Source: GCA-020343675 sp964462945 (GTDB taxonomy: Bacteria; Planctomycetota; Phycisphaerae; Sedimentisphaerales; Anaerobacaceae). From it: DNA of 64,000 bases. Below are positions 50,432 to 58,976 of this stretch, piece after piece. Each line of letters starts with the position of its first letter. The stretch's first letter is position 1. The notes under the pieces were generated by a model that searched no databases, was not told where the DNA came from, and worked only from the letters and a program-made list of their open reading frames with translations. Where the stretch lies: positions 71,717 through 135,716 of the forward strand of contig CAYWZW010000006.1 of the NCBI GenBank assembly GCA_964462945.1, written 5' to 3'. The translations under genes were made by a program, and so were the position numbers.

Positions 50432-52753
50432 TCAAGGCAGAAGCGATGGGTCACCGCCCACGAGGCGGACAGCTACTGCTGCTTGACCGAGGGATATTCC
50501 ACCGTCGTTGGATGGGACGTCCCGGTTAAATAGTACTGAAAAACCAGCCTTTTTCAAGAGCTTGATCAGGCGATTGGCCAGATATCGATTACAGAACACG
50601 CCGCCGCTTAATGCGACGGTGTCGAGTTTCGTAGATTCTCTGGCGGCTTTAGCCATCTCCAGCAACGCGGCGGCAAGGGTGTTGTGGAATCTCGCGGACA
50701 GAATTGCAGCGGTTTCGCCCTTCTGCAAATCGGCGATGAGCTGTTTTAGCATTTTACCCAAGCCAAGCTGTACCGGCTGACCGGCTGTGCTTGTAAGCTC
50801 GAAGTCATAATATTCCTCGATGTCGGCGGCAGCAACCGCCTCAAGGGCCATCGGCAACTGAGCATCGAAATGGTTGTAGCTGCCTAAGCCGAGCATGGCA
50901 GCAACGGCATCGAAAACACGACCCAGGCTGGACGTCTCGACACAATTAGCGCCCGTCTCAAGCTGCTCCGACATGGTCTGCAATCTGCTCGTGTTAGGCT
51001 CGATCCGCCTAAGCAGCCAGTCGAATCTCCGTAAGGGGAGTTTGCTGCCGCAGGCGCTTTTCAACAACGACAGAGCGGGTCTTATCGCTTCCTTACTTGC
51101 CTTGTCCGCGCCGGCCAGTTGATAATAGGCCAAATGGCCGAATCGCTCGAATTTCTCTAACGACGCAATCAAGCACTCACAACCCCATATAGCGCCGTCT
51201 GTTCCATAGCCGGTGCCGTCACACACGAGGCCGATGACCGGTCCGCTGAGACCATGCTCAGCCAGAACAGATGCGATATGCGCCCAGTGATGCTGAACCT
51301 GAATGACCCTTACTTCGGGCATTGAAAAGGCGTATCGCGTGGATAGATATGCGGGGTGGAGGTCGCAGGCTGCGACTTTCGGCTCGACTTCAAACAGTCT
51401 TCGCAGATGCTGGATTGACTCGATATAGTGATGATAGACGTCTGCATCTTCCAGATCGCCAATATGCTCGCTGCAGATAAGCTGATTCTGTTTTGCGAAA
51501 CAAAAAGTATTCTTCAGGTCCGCCCCGGCGGCGAATATGTCCCGCAGGCAATTTTCTTCCGTGAAGATAGGTGCCGGGACATATCCTCTGGCCCGCCTCA
51601 AAAGAGCTGGCTGGTCCTCTACCAAATGCACAATCGAATCATCGACCTGCCGGTAGATTTCTCTGTCGTGCATCAAGAAGACATCCGCAACGCAGCCGAG
51701 TCTTTCAATCGCCTTTTCGTTTGCGCAAATCAACGGCTCATCGGAGATATTGCCGCTGGTCATCACCAGAACTTCGATGCCCCGGGCAAAGAGCAGATAG
51801 TGGAGCGGCGCATAACACAACATGAAGCCGTACGGATCCACACCTTCGGCCACCGACGAAGCAATCGGGCTGTTCACCTTTTTGGGCAGCAGGACAATCG
51901 GGCTTTGGGGACTTTTCAGGAGCCGCTCAGCCTGTTCACTCACGATGGCATATTCTCGTATCTTCTTGATTGAACCGGCCATCATCGCGAAGGGCTTATG
52001 GTCTCGCTTTTTGCGCGCTCGCAACCGCTCAACGGCCTGGTTATTCATCGCATCGACCGCAAGGTGAAATCCGCCGATCCCTTTTATTGCTACAATCTCG
52101 CCGGCCAGAAGCAGTCTCGCTGCCTCGGCAATAACCTGCTCAATCTGAGTCGCGATTGTCTTGCCTTTGCTGTCCGTCAGCCGGATTTTCGGCCCACATG
52201 CGGCACAAGCAACCGGCTGAGCGTGGAAGCGACGGTCGGTGACGTCCGTGTATTGAGCAGTGCATTTGTCGCACATCCTAAAAACCGACATCGTGGTATT
52301 CGGCCGGTCGTAGGGAATGTTCCTGACGATGGAATATCTCGGCCCGCAATTGGTGCAGTTTATGAAGGGATACCCGTACCGAAAATCCTCTCGATCAGCC
52401 ATTTCCGCCAGGCAATCCCGGCAGGTCGCAACGTCGGCGGTAACCTGCGACAGCAGCGGCCCTTGCGAATCGCTCGTCCGGATGAAAAACCCGTTTTCGG
52501 CCTCGACGAGCGGTATATCCACTGCACGGCAGGATTTTATTTCGGCCAGAGGAGGTTTGTCGGCGTGAGACTGGAGCCGGACGAGGAATTCGGCAATCTT
52601 TTCTTCTTCGCCCTGTAATTCGACCGTTACGCCCTTTGTGTCGTTATAGACAAAGCCCGATAAGCCCAGCGATCTGGCTATCCTGTACACAGCAGGCCGA
52701 AAACCAACGCCCTGCACCCGCCCCGTTATCAATACTCTTTGCCTTTTATTCAA
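50432..52753 (-). CDS. hypF: Carbamoyltransferase HypF
   Basis: 773 aa from TTG 52753. HypF makes the cyanide precursor from carbamoyl phosphate and passes it to HypE. Domains in order: acylphosphatase (ITGRVQGVGFRP), two zinc fingers (CRDC...CTNC and CDKC...CAAC), the YrdC-like domain (AIKGIGGFHLAVDA) and the Kae1/carbamoyltransferase domain (QHHWAHIASVLAEHG). The frame is open to an ATG at 52837, but that codon lies upstream of a good promoter -10, so the shorter TTG start is preferred. Length fits the family. It is the first gene of the leftward hyp cluster. Confidence 0.95.
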   Translation of the reverse strand: MNKRQRVLITGRVQGVGFRPAVYRIARSLGLSGFVYNDTKGVTVELQGEEEKIAEFLVRLQSHADKPPLAEIKSCRAVDIPLVEAENGFFIRTSDSQGPLLSQVTADVATCRDCLAEMADREDFRYGYPFINCTNCGPRYSIVRNIPYDRPNTTMSVFRMCDKCTAQYTDVTDRRFHAQPVACAACGPKIRLTDSKGKTIATQIEQVIAEAARLLLAGEIVAIKGIGGFHLAVDAMNNQAVERLRARKKRDHKPFAMMAGSIKKIREYAIVSEQAERLLKSPQSPIVLLPKKVNSPIASSVAEGVDPYGFMLCYAPLHYLLFARGIEVLVMTSGNISDEPLICANEKAIERLGCVADVFLMHDREIYRQVDDSIVHLVEDQPALLRRARGYVPAPIFTEENCLRDIFAAGADLKNTFCFAKQNQLICSEHIGDLEDADVYHHYIESIQHLRRLFEVEPKVAACDLHPAYLSTRYAFSMPEVRVIQVQHHWAHIASVLAEHGLSGPVIGLVCDGTGYGTDGAIWGCECLIASLEKFERFGHLAYYQLAGADKASKEAIRPALSLLKSACGSKLPLRRFDWLLRRIEPNTSRLQTMSEQLETGANCVETSSLGRVFDAVAAMLGLGSYNHFDAQLPMALEAVAAADIEEYYDFELTSTAGQPVQLGLGKMLKQLIADLQKGETAAILSARFHNTLAAALLEMAKAARESTKLDTVALSGGVFCNRYLANRLIKLLKKAGFSVLFNRDVPSNDGGISLGQAAVAVRLVGGDPSLLP

Positions 52754-52819
52754 AACTCTGCTCTTGTCCTTTCGACAGCTTTTGATACGCCCGCCCGCAT
52801 CCGTGGTTCTTTGAGAAGC

Positions 52820-52848
52820 ATTATAACCCGGCGGCATATAAAGGACAA
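52820..52848 (-). promoter_or_regulatory. Putative promoter of hypF
   Basis: On the minus strand TTGTCC (-35), 17-bp spacer, perfect TATAAT (-10). Transcription would start near 52813, excluding the ATG at 52837 as the start of hypF. Confidence 0.6.
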
Positions 52849-52953
52849 TCGGCTACTGCATGAACAGAGAACGTACTGCCGGAAAGTGAAAAGCCCAAGA
52901 GCGAAAAATTTGTTTGCCAATATCGATCACATCTGTTAAGATAGCCAAAATAC

Positions 52954-53026
<73 letters not shown>

Positions 53027-53200
53027 TTTGCCGTTAGCCCTACACGGAACTGTTGCTGTCAAGCCAAACTACGCTTCTTCCGAGCTTGTCGGTCTGCTGC
53101 AATTTTTCTCATTTTCCCACACCGCGTACTGTGAATTGTGGCAAACATAGGTTAGAATGGCTGATGACCGTCATTGACCTGATGATTGAATATTGAGGCC

Positions 53201-53947
53201 ATGGGAGAAGAAACCAAACAACCGGCAAGCAAGCTGATCTCGCAACAGAGAAATCAGTTGAAGGTAACTGTCCTAACCAGCTCAGAAGGCCGTCTTTTAT
53301 TGACGGGAGCCGCTCTGGCCTTCATATACACCGCGTGGCTCGGAGTCAAGCTGCTCTCTTCTCCGGATGAGTCCCAGATTCTGATTGGAATAACCGCCAC
53401 AGGAATCATATTCGGCCGAGCGGCCAGCATGGCGTTCGGATATTCCCTCGGCCTGGGACACGGCACCGTCATCACGATTTGTATAATAATTGAGACAATT
53501 CAGGTGCTTGTTTTCTATCCTTTATTCGTGTTTAGCTGGCGGCATCTCCTGGTGATGAACCGGCTCAGGAACGTTTTCGAGCGTACTCAAAAGGCGGCCG
53601 AAAGGCACAAGGACAAGGTCCAAAGGTATGGCGTCATCGGACTGTTTGCCTTCGTCTGGTTTCCCTTCTGGATGACCGGCCCGGTCGTCGGCTCTGTGAT
53701 CGGGTTTCTGCTGGGACTGCGAGCCTGGGTCAACATGACCACCGTGCTGGCCGGGACCTATGTAGCGATCTTCTGCTGGGCCTTTTTTCTCCGCCAACTG
53801 CACGAGAAGCTGGCGGCGTATAGCTCATACGCCGGCTTGATCCTTATGGCCCTGCTGGTCCTCATCATCGTCCTGGGACATTTCCTGCTCCGCACGCTTG
53901 ACGAAAGAAAAAAAGAAAGGTCGAAAGAACGAAGCTCTAAACCCTAA
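53201..53947 (+). CDS. Putative small multidrug-export-type membrane protein (COG2426-like)
   Basis: 248 aa with about five hydrophobic helices, including FAFVWFPFWMTGPVVGSVIG, a Pro/Gly-rich re-entrant-like stretch typical of the COG2426 family, and a strongly basic C-terminus (ERKKERSKERSSKP). The family is annotated as putative drug export but has little experimental support. Start ATG 53201 is taken; a TTG at 53186 is possible. Transporter specificity unknown. Confidence 0.7.
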   Translation: MGEETKQPASKLISQQRNQLKVTVLTSSEGRLLLTGAALAFIYTAWLGVKLLSSPDESQILIGITATGIIFGRAASMAFGYSLGLGHGTVITICIIIETIQVLVFYPLFVFSWRHLLVMNRLRNVFERTQKAAERHKDKVQRYGVIGLFAFVWFPFWMTGPVVGSVIGFLLGLRAWVNMTTVLAGTYVAIFCWAFFLRQLHEKLAAYSSYAGLILMALLVLIIVLGHFLLRTLDERKKERSKERSSKP

Positions 53948-53960
53948 TACCTATAATCCG

Positions 53961-55271
53961 CTAATTCTCTAATCCACGCCCGCCCCCAATCGAGATCAGG
54001 TGGGAATAGGTACGCAGGTACATCTTGCCATCGGCAACGGCGGGGGTAGCCTGACTCTTCTCGCCCAACGAATTGACTGCTACCAGCTCATAGGTTGGGG
54101 CGGCCTTCATCACGATAACATCGCCTGCTCTATTGATACAGTACAGCAAGCCGTTGACCCAGATCGGTGATCCGTAAAACTTGCCGCCCGGCTTCTGGCA
54201 CCAGAGCGTCTGGCCCGTCTCCATACGCAGGCAGGAAACGTCCCCCGCGTCGTGAAACGTAAAGAGCAGCCCATCTTTCGCCAGCGGCGTCGGGACGTAC
54301 GGGGCGGACTTGCCCGTGAGCTTGTACACCAGGGCGGCCTGTTCGGGCTTGTCCGCGGAGCCGGGCCGGACCGCGGCTAACTGTAACCCGGCGGCGCCTT
54401 TGCCGCACGTGCCTATGAGCAAATCACCCGCAATGACCGGCGAGCTGACCACGCGAGCCGGCAGCGCCGAGGCCGCTTCCCATATCACTCGTCCCGTTTG
54501 CGGCTCGACTCCCGTTACGCCATGAGCCCAGCTTGTGAAGATCAACTGAGGCTCGCGGCCGTCGGGCGAATAGACACAGGGCGTCGAATAAGATATTTCA
54601 GCATTGTTGCGTTTGATCGTCCAGCGCGTCTGGCCCGTTTTGCAGTCCACGGCAATCCACGAGCTTTCGTGCTTGCCGCCCTCCGGCCCGCTTCCCCAAT
54701 ATTCATGAGTAAAGATGACGAGGTCATTGAACAGGGCGGGCGAGGTTCCCGGGCCGAACCGGGAATAAATGCCCGGCAAGTCACGCTGCCAAATCGGCCG
54801 GCCGTCGTGATCGAGCGCCGCCAGAATCACCTCGCCGCTCGTCTGCCAGAGGACGTAAACGCGGTCGGCATCGACGGCGGGCGTGGACGTAGCAAGGCTG
54901 TTGTCGTCGTGGTGACGATAGGCGGTGAGCTTGTATCGCGTGCTCCAGAGCGTATGGCCGTCGGAGACATCGAGGGCCAGGAGCATACCGCCGGGCGACT
55001 GCGGGTCCTCGCAGGTCACGAACACCTTGTCGTTCCAGATCACCGGCGAGCCGTGGCCCCCGCCCGGCAGTTGCACCTTCCAGTTGTAGTCTTTTTCCGT
55101 CCACTTGACCGGCATCACTTGGGCCGGGCTTATCCCCTGCCCATTCGGGCCGCGAAACCGCGTCCACTCCTGCCCTTGTACCACGCCGGTCAACAGTATG
55201 CCCAAAAGCAAAGAACGGCTGCATCCACCCCGCGAGGGGCGGGAAATTTCGACTTTTTGTGCTCGTCTCAT
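53961..55271 (-). CDS. Secreted PQQ-like beta-propeller protein
   Basis: 436 aa. A signal peptide (SRSLLLGILLTGVVQG) is followed by WTRFRGPNGQGIS, the usual start of planctomycete outer-membrane-protein-assembly-like (BamB/PQQ-type) propellers. Seven or eight blades follow, with phrases like GGMLLALDVSDGHTLWSTR and METGQTLWCQKPGG. No PQQ-binding cofactor site is evident, so it is probably a scaffold, not a dehydrogenase. ATG 55271 starts the signal; the long open frame upstream overlaps the amidase promoter region. Confidence 0.88.
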   Translation of the reverse strand: MRRAQKVEISRPSRGGCSRSLLLGILLTGVVQGQEWTRFRGPNGQGISPAQVMPVKWTEKDYNWKVQLPGGGHGSPVIWNDKVFVTCEDPQSPGGMLLALDVSDGHTLWSTRYKLTAYRHHDDNSLATSTPAVDADRVYVLWQTSGEVILAALDHDGRPIWQRDLPGIYSRFGPGTSPALFNDLVIFTHEYWGSGPEGGKHESSWIAVDCKTGQTRWTIKRNNAEISYSTPCVYSPDGREPQLIFTSWAHGVTGVEPQTGRVIWEAASALPARVVSSPVIAGDLLIGTCGKGAAGLQLAAVRPGSADKPEQAALVYKLTGKSAPYVPTPLAKDGLLFTFHDAGDVSCLRMETGQTLWCQKPGGKFYGSPIWVNGLLYCINRAGDVIVMKAAPTYELVAVNSLGEKSQATPAVADGKMYLRTYSHLISIGGGRGLEN

Positions 55272-55356
55272 CGTACCCTTTTCTGTTAGACTTCTCGGAC
55301 GTCGGACGTCTGTCATTAGTATTCTGACCTCTGATTCTTGATGAAAGGTTACCACG

Positions 55357-57093
55357 ATGTCAGATTCTTCGCAAGCCCCTAAAGCTCCCGAGACAAGGTC
55401 GTCGCACGGACTGTCACGCCGGACATTCACGGCTTATCTTTCCGGCCTCGGTTTGGCCTCCACCATGCTGACCCGTAGCCTGTGGGCGCAACTGCAGGAT
55501 GGACATGCCGCAAAAATCACCAAAGAGATGCTCCGTGAGGCGGAGCGGCTGGCCGGCCTGGAGTTCACGGACCAGGAGCGGGACCTGATGCTCGACGGGC
55601 TTAATGACTATCTCGAAAAGTACAGAAAGCTGCGAACAGTCACTCTGGACAACAGCGTCGCGCCGGCCCTTCGCTTCGATCCGGTCCCGCCCGGAACGGC
55701 GTTCGAAAAGCAGAAACAGCCAATCCGATTGAGCACGGCACGCGAAGTAAAAGTTCCTTCCAATCTCGAAGATTTGGCCTTTTGGCCGGTCACCGACCTG
55801 GCCGGGATTATTCAGTCCCGCCGGCTCAGCTCGGTGCAACTGACGAATATGTACCTCGAGCGGCTCAAGAGATACGATCCCAAGCTTCAGTGCGTCATCA
55901 CGCTCACCGAAGAGCTGGCCCAAAAGCAGGCCAAACGAGCCGATGAGGAGATCGCGGCGGGCCGCTATCGAGGACCGCTGCACGGAATTCCCTGGGGGGC
56001 CAAGGACCTGCTGGCCGTCAAAGAATACAAAACCACCTGGGGCGCGATGCCTTACAAGGATCAGATGATCGATATGGACGCCACCGTCGTAAAACGTCTG
56101 GAAGAGGCCGGCGCCGTGCTCATGGCAAAACTGACTCTCGGCGCGCTGGCCTGGGGCGACGTCTGGTTCGGCGGAAAGACCAGAAACCCGTGGGACCCCG
56201 AAAAAGGCTCCAGCGGTTCATCGGCCGGTCCTGCCGCCGCCACCGCCGCCGGCCTGGTGGGCTTTTCCATCGGCTCGGAAACCTGGGGTTCGATTGTCTC
56301 GCCATCAACGATTTGCGGAGTGACGGGGCTGCGGCCGACGTTCGGACGCGTCAGCCGGTACGGCGCGATGGCCCTGAGCTGGAGCATGGACAAGATCGGC
56401 CCCATCTGCCGCACGGTGGAGGATTGCGCCGTCGTTCTTGACGCTATCTACGGCCCCGATGATAAGGATGTCACCGTCGTGGACCTGCCGTTCAATTGGG
56501 ACGCGTCCGGTGACGCAAAGACTCTGAAGGTCGGCTATCTCAAGAGCGACTTCGAAAAAGAACGCGAGGACGCACAATGGAAGGCCAACGACCAGGCGAC
56601 GCTCGACATACTGCGTGGTTTGGGCTTCAATCTGATCCCGATTGAGCTGCCGGACTATCCCATCGAGGCGATGGCGCTTATTCTGAACGTCGAAGCGGCC
56701 GCGGCCTTCGACGAGCTGACGCGAAGCAACCGGGACGACCTGATGGTTCGCCAAATACAGAACGCATGGCCCAACCGGTTTCGCGAGGCCCGAATGGTGC
56801 CCGCCGTCGAGTACATCCAGGCGAATCGCCTGCGAACGCTGGTGATGAAGGCTGTGCAGGAGCGGCTGGCCGGCATCGACGTCTATGTGGGCCCTTCGTG
56901 GGAAGGGCGGAATTCTCTGCTGACCAACCTGACGGGACATCCCGCGGTCGTCCTTCCCAACGGATTGACGAAGGAAGGGACGCCGAGCAGCATTACCTTT
57001 ATCGGCCGGCTCTACGGCGAGGACAAGCTCCTGGCGGTCGCCAGGGCCTACCAGGACGCCACCTCATTTCATCTGCGGCACCCTGCCCTTTAA
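55357..57093 (+). CDS. TAT-exported amidase (amidase-signature family)
   Basis: 578 aa. A twin-arginine signal (LSRRTFTAYLSGLGLAS) is followed by the amidase-signature domain. The Ser-cisSer-Lys triad is visible: Lys216 (GAKDLL), cis-Ser288 in GSSGSSAG and nucleophile Ser312 in ETWGSIVSP. It hydrolyses amide bonds of a substrate outside the cytoplasm; relatives include GatA and many xenobiotic amidases, so the substrate is not decided. AAAGG at 8 bp precedes ATG 55357. It is divergent from the propeller protein. Confidence 0.93.
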   Translation: MSDSSQAPKAPETRSSHGLSRRTFTAYLSGLGLASTMLTRSLWAQLQDGHAAKITKEMLREAERLAGLEFTDQERDLMLDGLNDYLEKYRKLRTVTLDNSVAPALRFDPVPPGTAFEKQKQPIRLSTAREVKVPSNLEDLAFWPVTDLAGIIQSRRLSSVQLTNMYLERLKRYDPKLQCVITLTEELAQKQAKRADEEIAAGRYRGPLHGIPWGAKDLLAVKEYKTTWGAMPYKDQMIDMDATVVKRLEEAGAVLMAKLTLGALAWGDVWFGGKTRNPWDPEKGSSGSSAGPAAATAAGLVGFSIGSETWGSIVSPSTICGVTGLRPTFGRVSRYGAMALSWSMDKIGPICRTVEDCAVVLDAIYGPDDKDVTVVDLPFNWDASGDAKTLKVGYLKSDFEKEREDAQWKANDQATLDILRGLGFNLIPIELPDYPIEAMALILNVEAAAAFDELTRSNRDDLMVRQIQNAWPNRFREARMVPAVEYIQANRLRTLVMKAVQERLAGIDVYVGPSWEGRNSLLTNLTGHPAVVLPNGLTKEGTPSSITFIGRLYGEDKLLAVARAYQDATSFHLRHPAL

Positions 57094-57123
57094 GAGAAAA
57101 TATCGAGCGCAAGGCGCCCGCGC

Positions 57124-57456
57124 CTACTTGTCGGCTTTTCGCTCGGCGACGGAAAGAGCTTTGACGGCCCATTCGCGCAACGTCTGCGGGTTCTCAAGAA
57201 CGTCCACCGGGACCTCATAGTATTGCATGACGGACCGCTTGTCGGGATAGGGCTGGAACGGCCCCATGCCCGCTGCCTCATAGTCGGCGCGGTTGGAATC
57301 GTCAACTTTGAAATACAGGACGTCATCGGCAACCAGGCCAAAGAACAGACCGTCACAGTAGAGGCCCGCCCCGCCGAACATGCGCCTGGGCAAAACCTGC
57401 CCCACACAGGCGAGCTGCTCGACCACGTATGTCAGGTATTCATCGCTAACGGGCAT
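57124..57456 (-). CDS. TfoX/Sxy N-terminal domain protein
   Basis: 110 aa, only the N-terminal TfoX domain: RRMFGGAGLYCDGLFFGLV, DDVLYFKVDD and AGMGPFQPYPDK are its hallmarks. In competent Proteobacteria the full protein controls competence; single-domain forms like this one are widespread and of unknown role. It overlaps nothing and ends 30 bp past the amidase stop. Confidence 0.9.
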   Translation of the reverse strand: MPVSDEYLTYVVEQLACVGQVLPRRMFGGAGLYCDGLFFGLVADDVLYFKVDDSNRADYEAAGMGPFQPYPDKRSVMQYYEVPVDVLENPQTLREWAVKALSVAERKADK

Positions 57457-57482
57457 TTCATCTCATCCGGAATCGTCCCCCG

Positions 57483-58763
57483 TCACGCCCGGCCCGGGAT
57501 GGGCACGATGTTTTCCGCCGGAATTTCTACCGTGCCCTTCTCAAAGTCTTCGGCCGTCGGCTTCAGCGTTAAGTTATACAGCTCGGGCTTGGCGGCCGGA
57601 TCGCCCATGATTTGCTCCCAGGAGACCTGCTGGCCGGTATAGGCGGAGATTCGACCCATGATCGCCGTGGCCGTGGATTCGGCAACAGCCCTGGCCTGGT
57701 TGAGAGGTCCGCCTTTGTTGACGTAATAGAGCGTGTCGATCTGCTCCTGAATGTGACTGCTCGGCCCCTGGGGCAGGCCGACGGGAATCGGCGATTTCTG
57801 CGGCTTCGGATAGTCCTGGCCGTCCGTGTGCCCTTTTTCGTACACGAAATCGTGCCCGGTCCAGTTCCAGCAGCCGTTGACCTGGCGGCACATCGAGTGG
57901 ATATGCACGCCTTCGCCGTAGTCATAGTCCACGCTGAAAAAGTCATACATATCACCTGCGGGGCGCCGCGCACGACCGCCGAAGCCAACCGCGTTGACCG
58001 GCGGGCCGCCGCAGAACCAGTTCGCAACGTCAATGTTGTGGACGTGCTGTTCCACCAGATGGTCGCCCGACAGCGCAATCCAGTTTTGCCACGACCGCAC
58101 CAGGTCATCCGCTGTCCTGGGATTAATGGGTTTTGACCAGAACATGTGCGCGATACAGAACGAGACGCGGCCCGCATAGAGTCGGCCCAGCGCCTTTTCC
58201 ACGGCGACGGCCTGGTGGGTCTTGATGAAGTCCCAGTCGTGGCGCATTTCCGTCCCGGCGGTGACCACCAGCCCCTTCCTCTCCGCCTCCTGCCCGGCGG
58301 CAATCACCCGCCGACAGCCGGGTGGATCGACCGCCACAGGCTTTTCGATAAAGACATGCTTGCCGGCTTTGACGGCGGCCTCAAGGTGCACCGGCCGAAA
58401 CAGCGGCGCCGTAGCCATCAGCACAATCTCCGCGTCGGTCTCCAAAAGGGCCTGATAACAGGTGGGGCCGCCGAAGCACTTTTCGGGCGGGACGTTCAAC
58501 TGTTTGCCCGCCTGCAGCGCCCGGTCCTTGAAATAGTCGGCGGTTGCGACGATCCGGACGTCGAAGCCAAGAATCTTGCCCGCTTCGAGAGCACCTACCG
58601 CAGCGCCGCGACCGCGGCCGCCGCAGCCGATGAGTCCCACTTTGAAGGTCTTGCCTTGTCCGCGGGCGGCTCCTCCAATAAGGGTCGGAGCGCTCAAGGC
58701 CACGCTGGCGCCCAAGGCCGTCTGCACAAAATCACGTCGCGATATTCTGGTTGGCTTTTTCAT
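57483..58763 (-). CDS. TAT-exported Gfo/Idh/MocA-family oxidoreductase
   Basis: 426 aa. A twin-arginine signal (RISRRDFVQTALGASVALS) precedes a Rossmann domain (KVGLIGCGGRGRGAA) and the family's EKPVAVD catalytic lysine motif, followed by a dehydratase-like C-terminal domain (GDHLVEQHVHNIDVANW). Exported Gfo/Idh/MocA enzymes with NAD(P) are abundant in planctomycetes and act on sugars or aminosugars. It is divergent from the ceramidase-like operon across 213 bp. Confidence 0.93.
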   Translation of the reverse strand: MKKPTRISRRDFVQTALGASVALSAPTLIGGAARGQGKTFKVGLIGCGGRGRGAAVGALEAGKILGFDVRIVATADYFKDRALQAGKQLNVPPEKCFGGPTCYQALLETDAEIVLMATAPLFRPVHLEAAVKAGKHVFIEKPVAVDPPGCRRVIAAGQEAERKGLVVTAGTEMRHDWDFIKTHQAVAVEKALGRLYAGRVSFCIAHMFWSKPINPRTADDLVRSWQNWIALSGDHLVEQHVHNIDVANWFCGGPPVNAVGFGGRARRPAGDMYDFFSVDYDYGEGVHIHSMCRQVNGCWNWTGHDFVYEKGHTDGQDYPKPQKSPIPVGLPQGPSSHIQEQIDTLYYVNKGGPLNQARAVAESTATAIMGRISAYTGQQVSWEQIMGDPAAKPELYNLTLKPTAEDFEKGTVEIPAENIVPIPGRA

Positions 58764-58976
58764 AAGACAGCTCCTCTAATAGCGTACCATATACGTTTGG
58801 GATTTCTCACTATCGGTCCGAAAAAATATCTTTGCGCATTTCGGTTCAACATTGTACCAGGAATTCGTTTGAATCCATACCGTCGGAATCACAATTATAG
58901 TTTTAAGGTATGGACATTCGGCTGGCGGAAGACTACAATCGGACCACTCAAGATAGGTCCAAGAAGGAGCAATGCG

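Noticed and set aside
58146..58976. 277-codon extension of the ceramidase-like frame
   Set aside because: It runs antisense through the Gfo/Idh/MocA gene and has no protein-like features; a good ribosome site and signal peptide start at 58977.
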